Assembly: GCF_002836415.1 (NCBI RefSeq)
Contig: NZ_PJBP01000084.1
Coordinates: forward strand, 20,819 to 84,818
DNA from: Psychromonas sp. MB-3u-54
GTDB taxonomy: Bacteria; Pseudomonadota; Gammaproteobacteria; Enterobacterales; Psychromonadaceae
Direction: 5' to 3'
DNA length: 64,000 nucleotides
Shown here: positions 1 through 7,100 of the stretch, piece after piece
Position numbering within the stretch: position 1 is the stretch's first letter
Layout of the letters: the number at the start of each line of letters is the position of its first letter
Made by a program: the position numbers and the translations under genes
The notes under the pieces: model-generated
Databases searched by the model: none
What the model was told of the DNA's origin: nothing
The model's input: only the letters and a program-made list of their open reading frames with translations

Positions 1-844
1 TGTGATTAATTGCCCGCCGCGTAGAGTCAGATGAAATCATTGTTCCCGGCAGATGATGATCAGCACCAATACCGATAAAGGCGAGTATTTTATCGCGATC
101 GGTAATAGAAACAGCCCCTACGCCGGTTTCTTCATAAATTATCTGGGCGATTTTTTTGGTGCTCTGCTGGTTAAAACCTTCACTTAAAATACCCACGGAA
201 CGATGCGCAATTTTTAAGGCTTTACTGGAAAAAGCCGCTGAATATTTTTCATAAATGGCTTTTCTATCCTGAATAATACTGATAAATAAGGCCGCACCAA
301 AAGCATTTGCAATCACCATCGGCAAGGCTATTGCCTGCACTAAATGTAATGCCTGATCAAAAGGTTTTGCCACCAGCAAAATAATACTCATTTGCATTAT
401 TTCAGCGACCACCAAAACAGTAAATGCACAACGCGGTTTAAATATCTTATCAACCAAACCACGGCGAAAATAATAACGATGAACTAATCCGCCTAATAAC
501 CCTTCCGCGGTGGTTGATATGGCACAAGCCAGATCCGTAAATCCCCCCATACTATAACGATGAAGCCCGCCCGTTAAGCCCACCGCAAAACCCACAAGCG
601 GCCCGCCTAACAATCCCCCTAACACAGCACCGATTGCACGTGTATTTGCGATAGCATTATCAATGCTCAGACCAAAATAAGTGCCTAAAATACAAAATAA
701 ACTAAACACCACATAACAGGCGATACGCTGTGACAACTGACCTGAAACCGTGATTAAAGGCATAAAAAGAAGGGTTTTACTTAACAGATAGGCAATCACC
801 AGATACACACTTAATTGCTGTAAAAGTGAAAATACAAGTTCCAT
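1..844 (-). CDS. btsS: Pyruvate-sensing histidine kinase BtsS (LytS family), N-terminal part
   Basis: Reading the minus strand from ATG at 844 gives about 281 codons that run off the left edge of the window. The start (MELVFSLLQQLSVYLVIAYL) and the blocks NTRAIGAVLGGLLGGP, GLTGGLHRYSMGG and EGLLGGLVH match the 5TM LytS-type sensor domain of E. coli BtsS. The later block TDRDKILAFIGIGADHHLPG matches its GAF region. In the family this membrane kinase senses extracellular pyruvate and phosphorylates the LytTR regulator BtsR. The kinase domain and any btsR lie beyond the window, downstream on this strand. The close relative YpdA/PyrS is the main alternative, but the DDHHLPG-type block fits BtsS better. 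Confidence 0.82.
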   Translation of the reverse strand, partial: MELVFSLLQQLSVYLVIAYLLSKTLLFMPLITVSGQLSQRIACYVVFSLFCILGTYFGLSIDNAIANTRAIGAVLGGLLGGPLVGFAVGLTGGLHRYSMGGFTDLACAISTTAEGLLGGLVHRYYFRRGLVDKIFKPRCAFTVLVVAEIMQMSIILLVAKPFDQALHLVQAIALPMVIANAFGAALFISIIQDRKAIYEKYSAAFSSKALKIAHRSVGILSEGFNQQSTKKIAQIIYEETGVGAVSITDRDKILAFIGIGADHHLPGTMISSDSTRRAINH

Positions 845-1062
845 ATAAAGCTCATTAAAAAAGGGGCGACAGAAAGGCAGATAACGTTTTTATCTTAAAT
901 AAAAATAACAGATTTATAAAATCTGCAGCGCAGCGTAGCAGTAAAAACGAATAATTACTTCATTCGAAGATAAACCGGCGGCCACAAAAGAATATTCAAC
1001 AAAAATCCCCTAGAGCAGGTCAGTTTTATTCATGGAGGAAAATAATAACTGACCCGGTAAAA

Positions 1063-1512
1063 TCAAAACCAGCGGCGGACCCTTTTTTTGTAGTTTTTAT
1101 ATTCCTCACCAAAATAGGTTTCTAAAAATATCTCTTCAGGTTGAATAATACCCCGGCAAACTAAAATTGACATCGGGATCAATAAAACAAAAAACCACAG
1201 ACTATTAAGCAGCAAAGTAATGCCAAGGTATATTAATATCATGGAGATATACATCGGATTACGTGAATATTGGTATGGCCCGGCGACGATTAACTTCGCA
1301 GTGTGTGTATAATGATTAGGTGACACTTTTTCTGTTTTCATTGTTTTTAAAGCCCATCCTGCAATGAATATTCCTGCAATCAATACGATGGCGCTAAGCA
1401 CTAAGATCAATATACCTGAAGCAAAAACATGAACGGGTGCAACATACTGTAAAATGAAACCGGCAATAACAGTAAATAGAAAGATAACCTGAGCTGGGGC
1501 AATAATTTTCAT
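1063..1512 (-). CDS. Isoprenylcysteine carboxyl methyltransferase-like (ICMT/PEMT) membrane methyltransferase
   Basis: The protein is about 149 aa with three or four hydrophobic segments. It carries the paired signatures of the prokaryotic ICMT/phospholipid methyltransferase fold: GPYQYSRNPMYISMI in the middle, and an EEIFLETYFGEEYKNYKKRVRRW block at the C-terminus that forms the SAM-binding end. Bacterial members are SAM-dependent methyltransferases of unknown substrate. I chose the ATG at 1512 because it has an AAAAGGA ribosome site about 5 nt upstream; an earlier ATG lies at 1533. It stands alone downstream of btsS on the same strand, separated by more than 200 bp. The family call is firm, the substrate unknown. 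Confidence 0.8.
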   Translation of the reverse strand: MKIIAPAQVIFLFTVIAGFILQYVAPVHVFASGILILVLSAIVLIAGIFIAGWALKTMKTEKVSPNHYTHTAKLIVAGPYQYSRNPMYISMILIYLGITLLLNSLWFFVLLIPMSILVCRGIIQPEEIFLETYFGEEYKNYKKRVRRWF

Positions 1513-1665
1513 TTTTTTCCTTTTAAGTTTCATCAAAAATAATAATTAAGATGATCCTATGCGAATTAGATTCATACCCTTATTTTGATATTCTATTTGA
1601 TCTTACGCTTATCCGTCAAAGTTTCATTTTTGCGGAGAAACACAGAACGTCCTGCATGTACCCCT

Positions 1666-1766
1666 GTAAGGCAGTAAGGCAATAAGGCTGCAAGGCAATA
1701 AGGCAGTAAAGCTGTAAAGCTGTAAAGCTGTAAGGCTGTAAGGCTGTAAGGCTGTAAGGCTGTAAG
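1666..1766. repeat. 8-bp tandem repeat (GTAAGGCT-type), about 12 units
   Basis: An octamer of the form GTAAGGCT is repeated about a dozen times head to tail. The left half mixes variants (GTAAGGCA, ATAAGGCT, GCAAGGCA) and the right half is nearly pure GTAAAGCT then GTAAGGCT. A 60-codon minus-strand frame through it is low-complexity and not credible as a gene. The pure end suggests recent slippage, so copy number is likely to vary between strains. Confidence 0.9.
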
Positions 1767-1831
1767 TACAAATGCCAGATCAAGATAACTGACGACACTA
1801 TTTGCGAGGTCAGAGCGAACTATTGAATTTA

Positions 1832-2407
1832 TTAACTTTTCCCTGGGTTATAAAGACAACCCTTGTTTATAATATATAGCTGTAACACTGAGCAGGCAGA
1901 TTGGCGCTTAATATTGGTACTCACCTTTATTCCTCTGGCGTTTAATGATTTAATCCAATTGTTTGGTTTCGAGCCTTCATCAAAGCCAATAGCGCTGACG
2001 TCTTGACCTGTCGCGGCTGTTGCAACATGGCACACGCCTGACCATGAAATAGCGCCTAAGCACATTGCACAGGGCTCCGCGCTGCTGACTAATTCATGCC
2101 GAGTAACGGTGAGATCATAGATGCTAAGCTTCCTTTGCGCCACGGTTAAGGCAACTATTTCCGCGTGCAGGATAGATAGCCCCTGTGTTGTCACTAAGTT
2201 AACCCCAAGGGAAACCAATTTGCCTGTTTCGACCTCAAAGACAGCTGCGGCAAAAGGTCCCCCGCTCCCTTGCTCAACATTCTTTCTCGCGGCAGAAATA
2301 ACAAAAGCCATGCGCATCTTTAAGGAGGCACTTGAAACATAAAGTTGAGAAAAACCTTCTATCCAGCCAGGCAACTTAAAACTAATTTCGAATGGTTGCA
2401 GGAACAT
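1832..2407 (-). CDS. Nucleoside deaminase (cytidine/deoxycytidylate deaminase superfamily, guanine-deaminase-like)
   Basis: The 191-aa protein has the zinc-binding signature of the family: an HAE motif near residue 81 (LSILHAEIVAL) and a SSAEPCAMCLGAI motif near residue 113, whose two cysteines complete the zinc site. The preceding GGPFAAAVFEVETGKLVSLG strand is typical of GuaD/TadA-like deaminases. It should hydrolytically deaminate a purine or pyrimidine base or nucleoside; guanine is a plausible substrate but is inferred. The start has a good AGGAGA ribosome site. It is monocistronic and divergent from the helicase downstream in the map. Confidence 0.82.
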   Translation of the reverse strand: MFLQPFEISFKLPGWIEGFSQLYVSSASLKMRMAFVISAARKNVEQGSGGPFAAAVFEVETGKLVSLGVNLVTTQGLSILHAEIVALTVAQRKLSIYDLTVTRHELVSSAEPCAMCLGAISWSGVCHVATAATGQDVSAIGFDEGSKPNNWIKSLNARGIKVSTNIKRQSACSVLQLYIINKGCLYNPGKS

Positions 2408-2648
2408 AGATTTCTCCTAAGACAGTGTTAAGCCAGCACCTATTATTCAGGATAGCCAACAGCTCATTAAGTCGCTAATAATAGTTGTGCTGAAGCGCCT
2501 GACAGGTTAATTTTGATCAAAGAGATAACTCCTCAAAGCTTCATATAAAGTGCCAAGAAAATATTTCATATTATTCAGTCCATTTTTTTTGTAACTGTTA
2601 TACTCGCGCCCAATTAAACTTTCAAAAAAATATAAAAATGGTGATCTC

Positions 2649-3950
2649 ATGAGTGTTGATGCAATAGGTTTATCTGCCGAGTTATTAAAAGCTGTCAAAG
2701 CTTGCGGATATAAAAATTTAACCCCGATTCAGCAGCAGGCAATTCCGATTATCCGTAGCGGGTCGGATCTGCTTGCAAGCGCACAAACAGGGACAGGTAA
2801 AACAGCGGCTTTTACCCTGCCTATTCTGGATATATTAGCAAAAAATGCGAATGAAAAGCCGACAACAAATACAACAATTAAAGCCTTAATACTGACACCT
2901 ACGCGTGAATTAGCAGCCCAAGTTGCAGAGAATGTAAAAGAATACAGTCAGTTTTTACCGCTAACATCCGGTGTTGTTTCGGGTGGCCGCAGTATGGACT
3001 CACAAACCAAAATGCTTAAAGTCGGCGTTGATGTATTAGTTGCAACACCGGGTCGTCTGCTTGAACACTTAACCTTACGAAATGTCGATCTTTCTCATAT
3101 TAAGTATCTTACCCTTGATGAAGCTGATCGTATGTTAGACCTGGGTTTTTTAACTGACATACAAAAATTGATGGAAGCGATTAAACAAAAACACCAGACT
3201 TTAATGTTTTCCGCCACTTTTTCAAATAAAGTTAAAACCTTAGCGAAACAGATATTAACCACCCCGAAAACACTAGAAATCTCACCGCAGAACTCGACTG
3301 CCGGTAAAGTGAAACAACAGGTTTATTGGGTATCTGAAACCCGTAAAAATGAACTATTATCTGAGCTGATTGGGGTTAAAAACTGGAAACAAGTGTTGGT
3401 CTTTGCGGGCACCAAAGAGAGTGCTAATCTGTTAGCAAAAGAGTTACAGCTGGACGGAATAAAAACGGCAGTGTGCCATGGAGATAAAACCCAGGGCGCA
3501 CGTAATCAAGCGATCCAAAAATTTACCGAAGGCAGTGTCCGTGTTTTAGTGGCGACAGATGTCGCAGCGCGTGGCCTTGATATTCCTGATTTACCCTACG
3601 TGGTCAATTTCCATCTGCCATTTTTAGCTGAAGATTATATTCATCGTATTGGCCGTACAGCGCGTGCAGGTAAAAGTGGCACAGCGGTATCATTAGTCAG
3701 CCCCAAAGATGAGCAGTTTTTAGATAATATCGAAACGCTCATTGGCCGTAAGTTTGAACGCATTGTGTATCCTGGTTATGAGATTGATAGCTCGCTGCCC
3801 GGCTATTATGAGCAATCCAGTGACAAGCCGCTGAAAAAAAGTCGTTACAAAGCAACGCAAGAGCGCAATAAAATGCTTGAGCTTCAAAGAGCCAAAAACA
3901 CACCGGCGGCTCTCCGCAGAGAAAAGAACAAAAATAAAAAACAAAGATAA
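2649..3950 (+). CDS. DEAD-box ATP-dependent RNA helicase, RhlE-like
   Basis: The 433-aa protein shows the DEAD-box motifs in order: Q motif (LTPIQQQAIP, 25-33), Walker A AQTGTGKT (45-52), PTRELA (84-89), TPGRL (133-137), DEAD (157-160), SAT in VLMFSATF-type context near 188, then the second RecA domain with TDVAARGLDI and HRIGRTARAG. The tail is short and basic (RREKNKNKKQR), typical of RhlE-group helicases that remodel rRNA and mRNA, often at low temperature. The ribosome site is poor. A strong hairpin terminator follows at 3967. The exact subgroup (RhlE rather than SrmB or DbpA) is inferred from length and the basic tail. Confidence 0.9.
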   Translation: MSVDAIGLSAELLKAVKACGYKNLTPIQQQAIPIIRSGSDLLASAQTGTGKTAAFTLPILDILAKNANEKPTTNTTIKALILTPTRELAAQVAENVKEYSQFLPLTSGVVSGGRSMDSQTKMLKVGVDVLVATPGRLLEHLTLRNVDLSHIKYLTLDEADRMLDLGFLTDIQKLMEAIKQKHQTLMFSATFSNKVKTLAKQILTTPKTLEISPQNSTAGKVKQQVYWVSETRKNELLSELIGVKNWKQVLVFAGTKESANLLAKELQLDGIKTAVCHGDKTQGARNQAIQKFTEGSVRVLVATDVAARGLDIPDLPYVVNFHLPFLAEDYIHRIGRTARAGKSGTAVSLVSPKDEQFLDNIETLIGRKFERIVYPGYEIDSSLPGYYEQSSDKPLKKSRYKATQERNKMLELQRAKNTPAALRREKNKNKKQR

Positions 3951-3966
3951 GAGAACAATATAATAA

Positions 3967-4005
3967 GATAAAACAGAGGCACTAAGCATCTCTGTTTTAT
4001 CTTTT
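3967..4005 (+). terminator. Rho-independent terminator of the helicase gene
   Basis: A perfect 12-bp stem (GATAAAACAGAG / CTCTGTTTTATC) with an 11-nt loop is followed by TTTT, 16 nt after the helicase stop codon. Confidence 0.85.
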
Positions 4006-4213
4006 AACAACAAACTATTAACGCCCCAGCTCCCTCTTTAATACTCCTTTAATTTAATTGCTATTTCAAAATAACATTAGACCTGCAATGACGCTATCTT
4101 GTTGTTTTACATTACAATAAAAATATCTTCAATATTCAATATTCAATCAAATAAAGATGATTTTTTATTTAGCCTGTCAGGTTATTTTTTCGGCATCTAT
4201 TCTATACTTTAAT

Positions 4214-4232
4214 CGAGAAAATAATTTTCTCG
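4214..4232. promoter_or_regulatory. Perfect 19-bp palindrome upstream of hsp20
   Basis: CGAGAAAATAATTTTCTCG is a perfect inverted repeat just downstream of a possible -10 (TATACT, 4203-4208) and 32 nt before the hsp20 start. It is placed to be a repressor operator or a leader hairpin (7-bp stem, 5-nt loop). The role is inferred. Confidence 0.5.
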
Positions 4233-4264
4233 GGGTGTTAGAGATATTTTTTTAGGAGGAAATT

Positions 4265-4684
4265 ATGAACATAGTACCAAGAAGCCAATGGTTAAGTCCT
4301 GAACATGTTTTCGACGATTTCTTTTCCTTAAACAAACTAAAAGGTAAAGAGGGTTATTTTGAACCGCGCGTAGATATTATTGAAAAAGATGATCAATACG
4401 TTTTCGTCGCAGAGCTGCCCGGCGTAGATAAAGAGGATATCAATGTCCAGCTGGAGGATGGTTTATTGACTATTGAAGCTAAAATACATGAAGAAAAAGA
4501 ATCTGAAGTAGATAATGTTATCAGAAAAGAAATAAGAAGTGGTTTCTTTAGCCGCAGCATTAATGTAGGAAAAAATATTAAAGAAGAAGAAATAAAAGCC
4601 GAATTGGTAAATGGTTTACTGAAACTTACAGCGCCTAAATCAAAACCAACCGGTCACGAGGTTCACAAAATTGAAATCTCATAA
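4265..4684 (+). CDS. Small heat shock protein, Hsp20/alpha-crystallin family
   Basis: The 139-aa protein contains a full alpha-crystallin domain from about residue 34 (FEPRVDIIEKDDQYVFVAELPGVDKEDINVQLEDGLLTIEA) to the A-x-x-x-n-G-L-L signature near residue 118 (AELVNGLLKLTAPK), and ends in an IEI motif of the I-x-I type that docks into neighbouring subunits. Family members are ATP-independent holdases that bind unfolding proteins in the cytoplasm. The ribosome site AGGAGG is strong. An upstream palindrome at 4214 and a terminator at 4702 make it a single-gene unit; I see no clear sigma-32 promoter. It is closer to the Hsp17/HspA class than to E. coli IbpA. Confidence 0.92.
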   Translation: MNIVPRSQWLSPEHVFDDFFSLNKLKGKEGYFEPRVDIIEKDDQYVFVAELPGVDKEDINVQLEDGLLTIEAKIHEEKESEVDNVIRKEIRSGFFSRSINVGKNIKEEEIKAELVNGLLKLTAPKSKPTGHEVHKIEIS

Positions 4685-4701
4685 AACTTATTGATGCCAA
4701 C

Positions 4702-4744
4702 AAAAAAGAGGTTAGGTTTTGTCGACCGCCCCTCTTTTTTTATT
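4702..4744 (+). terminator. Rho-independent terminator after hsp20
   Basis: AAAAAAGAGG pairs with CCTCTTTTTT across a roughly 20-nt loop, ending in a T run. The A-rich left arm means it may also work for the convergent hydrolase gene on the other strand. Confidence 0.8.
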
Positions 4745-4800
4745 GGCTTTTTTTACCCTCCTCTTTGCTTTCTCAAGCTCATCATGTTCGGGTTAATGAA

Positions 4801-5538
4801 TCATTTCAGTGTCTCATCAAGAAACTCAATAAACCTTTTCCACGATTTTTTATCGGCATTCTCACGGTAAGACTCAGCACCAAAAACTGTAAAAGCATGA
4901 GGTGCACCACTGTATGTTGTCATTTCATGATCGATGCCACTTGCTTCTAATTGCTCCGTCAGTGAGGCAAATTGTTCCATCGGAATCGCCGTATCTGCAC
5001 TGCCATGTAATATTAATAATTTACCTTTAGTATTTTTGTAATCTTGCCCCTCCGGTGTTTGTAATCCACCGTGAAAAGTGACAAAACCTTTAACATCCAT
5101 CCCTGAACGCGCTAACTCTAATACCGCAGCCCCGCCAAAACAATAACCCATCACGACGGTATTATCAGCATGCGCACCTTTTATAATAGCGGTATCATAG
5201 GCGCCTTTCATCAAGGCACGCATTTTCGCTCTGTCTTTATATAATTCACCCGTATGTTGTCTTTTATCTTTAACCTCCGTGGGTCTGATTCCCTCACCAA
5301 AGAGATCGGCGGCAAAAACGGCATAGCCTAAGTCCGCCAACATTTCGGCACGTTTGACTTCGTAATCAGTCAAACCATCCCAATCATGGATCAGCAATAT
5401 AAGGGGGGCATTTGGGGATGGATTAACAAAATAACCCTGATAGGATTTACCGGCAACTTGATAGCTGATGTATTCTCCGCTGGCATTGGCCAGTGGCATA
5501 AGAAAGAATCCAAGGGTGAGATAAATTAATAAACGCAT
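4801..5538 (-). CDS. Dienelactone hydrolase family protein, exported
   Basis: The 245-aa protein starts with a signal peptide (MRLLIYLTLGFFLMPLANASG) and continues as a complete alpha/beta-hydrolase of the dienelactone hydrolase family. The catalytic triad is visible: nucleophile Cys133 in GYCFGG, Asp182 in GSADTAIP and His214 in GAPHAF. The family hydrolyses dienelactones and other small esters; the natural substrate here is unknown. The signal peptide places it in the periplasm, which is common for the YghX/DLH-like branch. The start is supported by a strong AAGGAG site. It is convergent with hsp20 and separated by 290 bp from the next gene. Confidence 0.87.
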   Translation of the reverse strand: MRLLIYLTLGFFLMPLANASGEYISYQVAGKSYQGYFVNPSPNAPLILLIHDWDGLTDYEVKRAEMLADLGYAVFAADLFGEGIRPTEVKDKRQHTGELYKDRAKMRALMKGAYDTAIIKGAHADNTVVMGYCFGGAAVLELARSGMDVKGFVTFHGGLQTPEGQDYKNTKGKLLILHGSADTAIPMEQFASLTEQLEASGIDHEMTTYSGAPHAFTVFGAESYRENADKKSWKRFIEFLDETLK

Positions 5539-5829
5539 ATTTTACTCCTTATATAGGTAAGATGGACTTGTAGAGTATAGAGTCATTACCTGCATTAAGC
5601 GCTTCGAAGGTTATAAAAACACCGCGAGTCCTATCAAGATTTTCTTATTAAAATAAAAAAATTTAATTAACCTTTACAGGCCTCGAAAAGTAGATGCGCA
5701 GAGAGTCTCATACAACGCTCGCCGGTGTAGCAGATCTATAAATGATACCCCCTGAGAATAGGCTAGATATACTCAGCCGTTGAGCAGCGTTTAATCTTGC
5801 GCCTAATATTATTGCAGACAATAAAAAAC

Positions 5830-6558
5830 TCAGGATCCCCAAATTGATATAACCCCGGAGAAGAGCGCCCCGGAGCCCGAAATCGTACATAAGACAAGTG
5901 ACATTCGGCGTACAATTTGTTGTGAAAAACGATCAATAAAATGATGTGCGGCGCGATAGCCTAAATAACCGGCAGGCAGTAAGGGCAGAGATATAAAAAG
6001 ATGATGCAGGGTCATAAAACCAATAGGGATTTGCACAATTAATGACATAACCCCACCCGCCACAAAAAAGGCGGCCATATTAGCCCGTATTAAATGAGCT
6101 TGTTGGTGTTGTAATAATAAAGCCATCGGCGGCCCGCCGATGCTAGAGCTTGTGCCAAAAAGACCCGACAAAAAACCTGCAATCATTAATCTACGGGGAG
6201 TCGGCTCTAATTTAATCGGCAGTAAGCTAATCACAACAGCCATTAACACTGTCAATCCCAATAATAATGAAAGCTGTGCAACGTTGATATAAAAAAGCAA
6301 CACCGCACCTGCAATAGTACCTGGAATACGCCCAATAATGCTATGTTTAAGCCCGGTGAATGAAATATTAGCACGGTATCTCAGGCTGTTAATAATACCT
6401 AAGAAAAGCCCCACTATGATAATAGGGCCGGGAATAAATTCAGGAGACAGATGAATTAAGATAGGGGCCGCGACCACCGCCAGGCCGAATCCTGTCGCGC
6501 TTTGAATAAAAGAGCCACAAAAAATCAATAACATCGCAATTAATAAATTAATATCCAT
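5830..6558 (-). CDS. TSUP-family membrane protein (TauE/SafE, sulfite-exporter type)
   Basis: The roughly 242-aa protein is almost entirely hydrophobic, with seven or eight predicted membrane segments. It has the family's N-terminal pattern (IFCGSFIQSATGFGLAVVAAP) and the internal repeat GFLSGLFGTSSSIGGPPMALLL. TSUP proteins move sulfur-containing anions or other small organic anions across the inner membrane; the substrate here is unknown. ATG at 6558 is chosen; a GTG lies two codons upstream. The gene lies downstream of the MFS gene on the same strand. The gap of 478 bp is made almost wholly of 209-bp repeats that carry copies of this gene's first codons, so the original spacing was about 60 bp and the pair may have been an operon. 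Confidence 0.83.
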   Translation of the reverse strand: MDINLLIAMLLIFCGSFIQSATGFGLAVVAAPILIHLSPEFIPGPIIIVGLFLGIINSLRYRANISFTGLKHSIIGRIPGTIAGAVLLFYINVAQLSLLLGLTVLMAVVISLLPIKLEPTPRRLMIAGFLSGLFGTSSSIGGPPMALLLQHQQAHLIRANMAAFFVAGGVMSLIVQIPIGFMTLHHLFISLPLLPAGYLGYRAAHHFIDRFSQQIVRRMSLVLCTISGSGALFSGVISIWGS

Positions 6559-7100
6559 ATTCACTCGCTAAGATTGTATCAGCCGCCTTTTTTTAAAGTA
6601 TAACCGCAGCAGTCATTTTTAGGTGTCGTCTACGTTTTGTAGCTCAACCGCTTTTTGAAGCGCGTCGTTAATCTGGCTTTCTACGGGTTTCTCGGACATT
6701 GTCTGAGAGTCGGGTTCAGCATTTTGACTGATTTCAACAGCACTCGATTTAACAAATTAATATCCATATTCACCCGCTAAGATTATATCAGCCGCCTTTT
6801 TTTAAAGTATAACCGCAGCAGTCATTTTTAGGTGTCGTCTACATTTTGTAGCTCAACCGCTTTTTGAAGCGCGTCGTTAATCTGGCTTTCTACCGGTTTC
6901 TCGGACATTGTCTGAGAGTCGGGTTCAGCATTTTGACTGATTTCAACAGCACTCGATTTAACAAATTAATATCCATATTCACCCGCTAAGATTGTATCAG
7001 CTGCATTTTTTAAAAGTATAACCGCAGCGGTTATTTTTAGATGTCGTCTACGTTTTGTAGCTCCACCGCTTTTTGAAGCGCTTCATTAAGCTGGCTTTCT
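6545..7100. repeat. 209-bp tandem repeat built from the MFS/TSUP gene junction
   Basis: Two full units (6545-6753 and 6754-6962) and a partial third (6963 to about 7100) repeat with a constant 209-bp period. Each unit holds the first codons of the TSUP gene, the intergenic DNA and a version of the last 40 or so codons of the MFS gene. Units 1 and 2 differ from each other at only a few positions (for example tcactc/tcaccc, gattgta/gattata). Both differ more from the resident MFS 3' end. The minus-strand translation of a unit ends in PVESQINDALQKAVELQNVDDT-stop against PVESQLNEALQKAVELQNVDDI-stop in the resident gene, and lacks four residues further upstream. Confidence 0.93.

Noticed and set aside
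1616..1798. 60-codon minus-strand frame through the octamer repeat
   Set aside because: Low-complexity product of a simple tandem repeat with no coding signals.
4232..4264. FourU-type RNA thermometer before hsp20
   Set aside because: A T run precedes the AGGAGG, but pairing with it would leave too small a loop and few base pairs; evidence is insufficient.
5708..5890. 60-codon minus-strand frame overlapping the end of the TSUP gene
   Set aside because: No start signal and no similarity; it appears to be a chance frame, and the TSUP protein is already of normal length.
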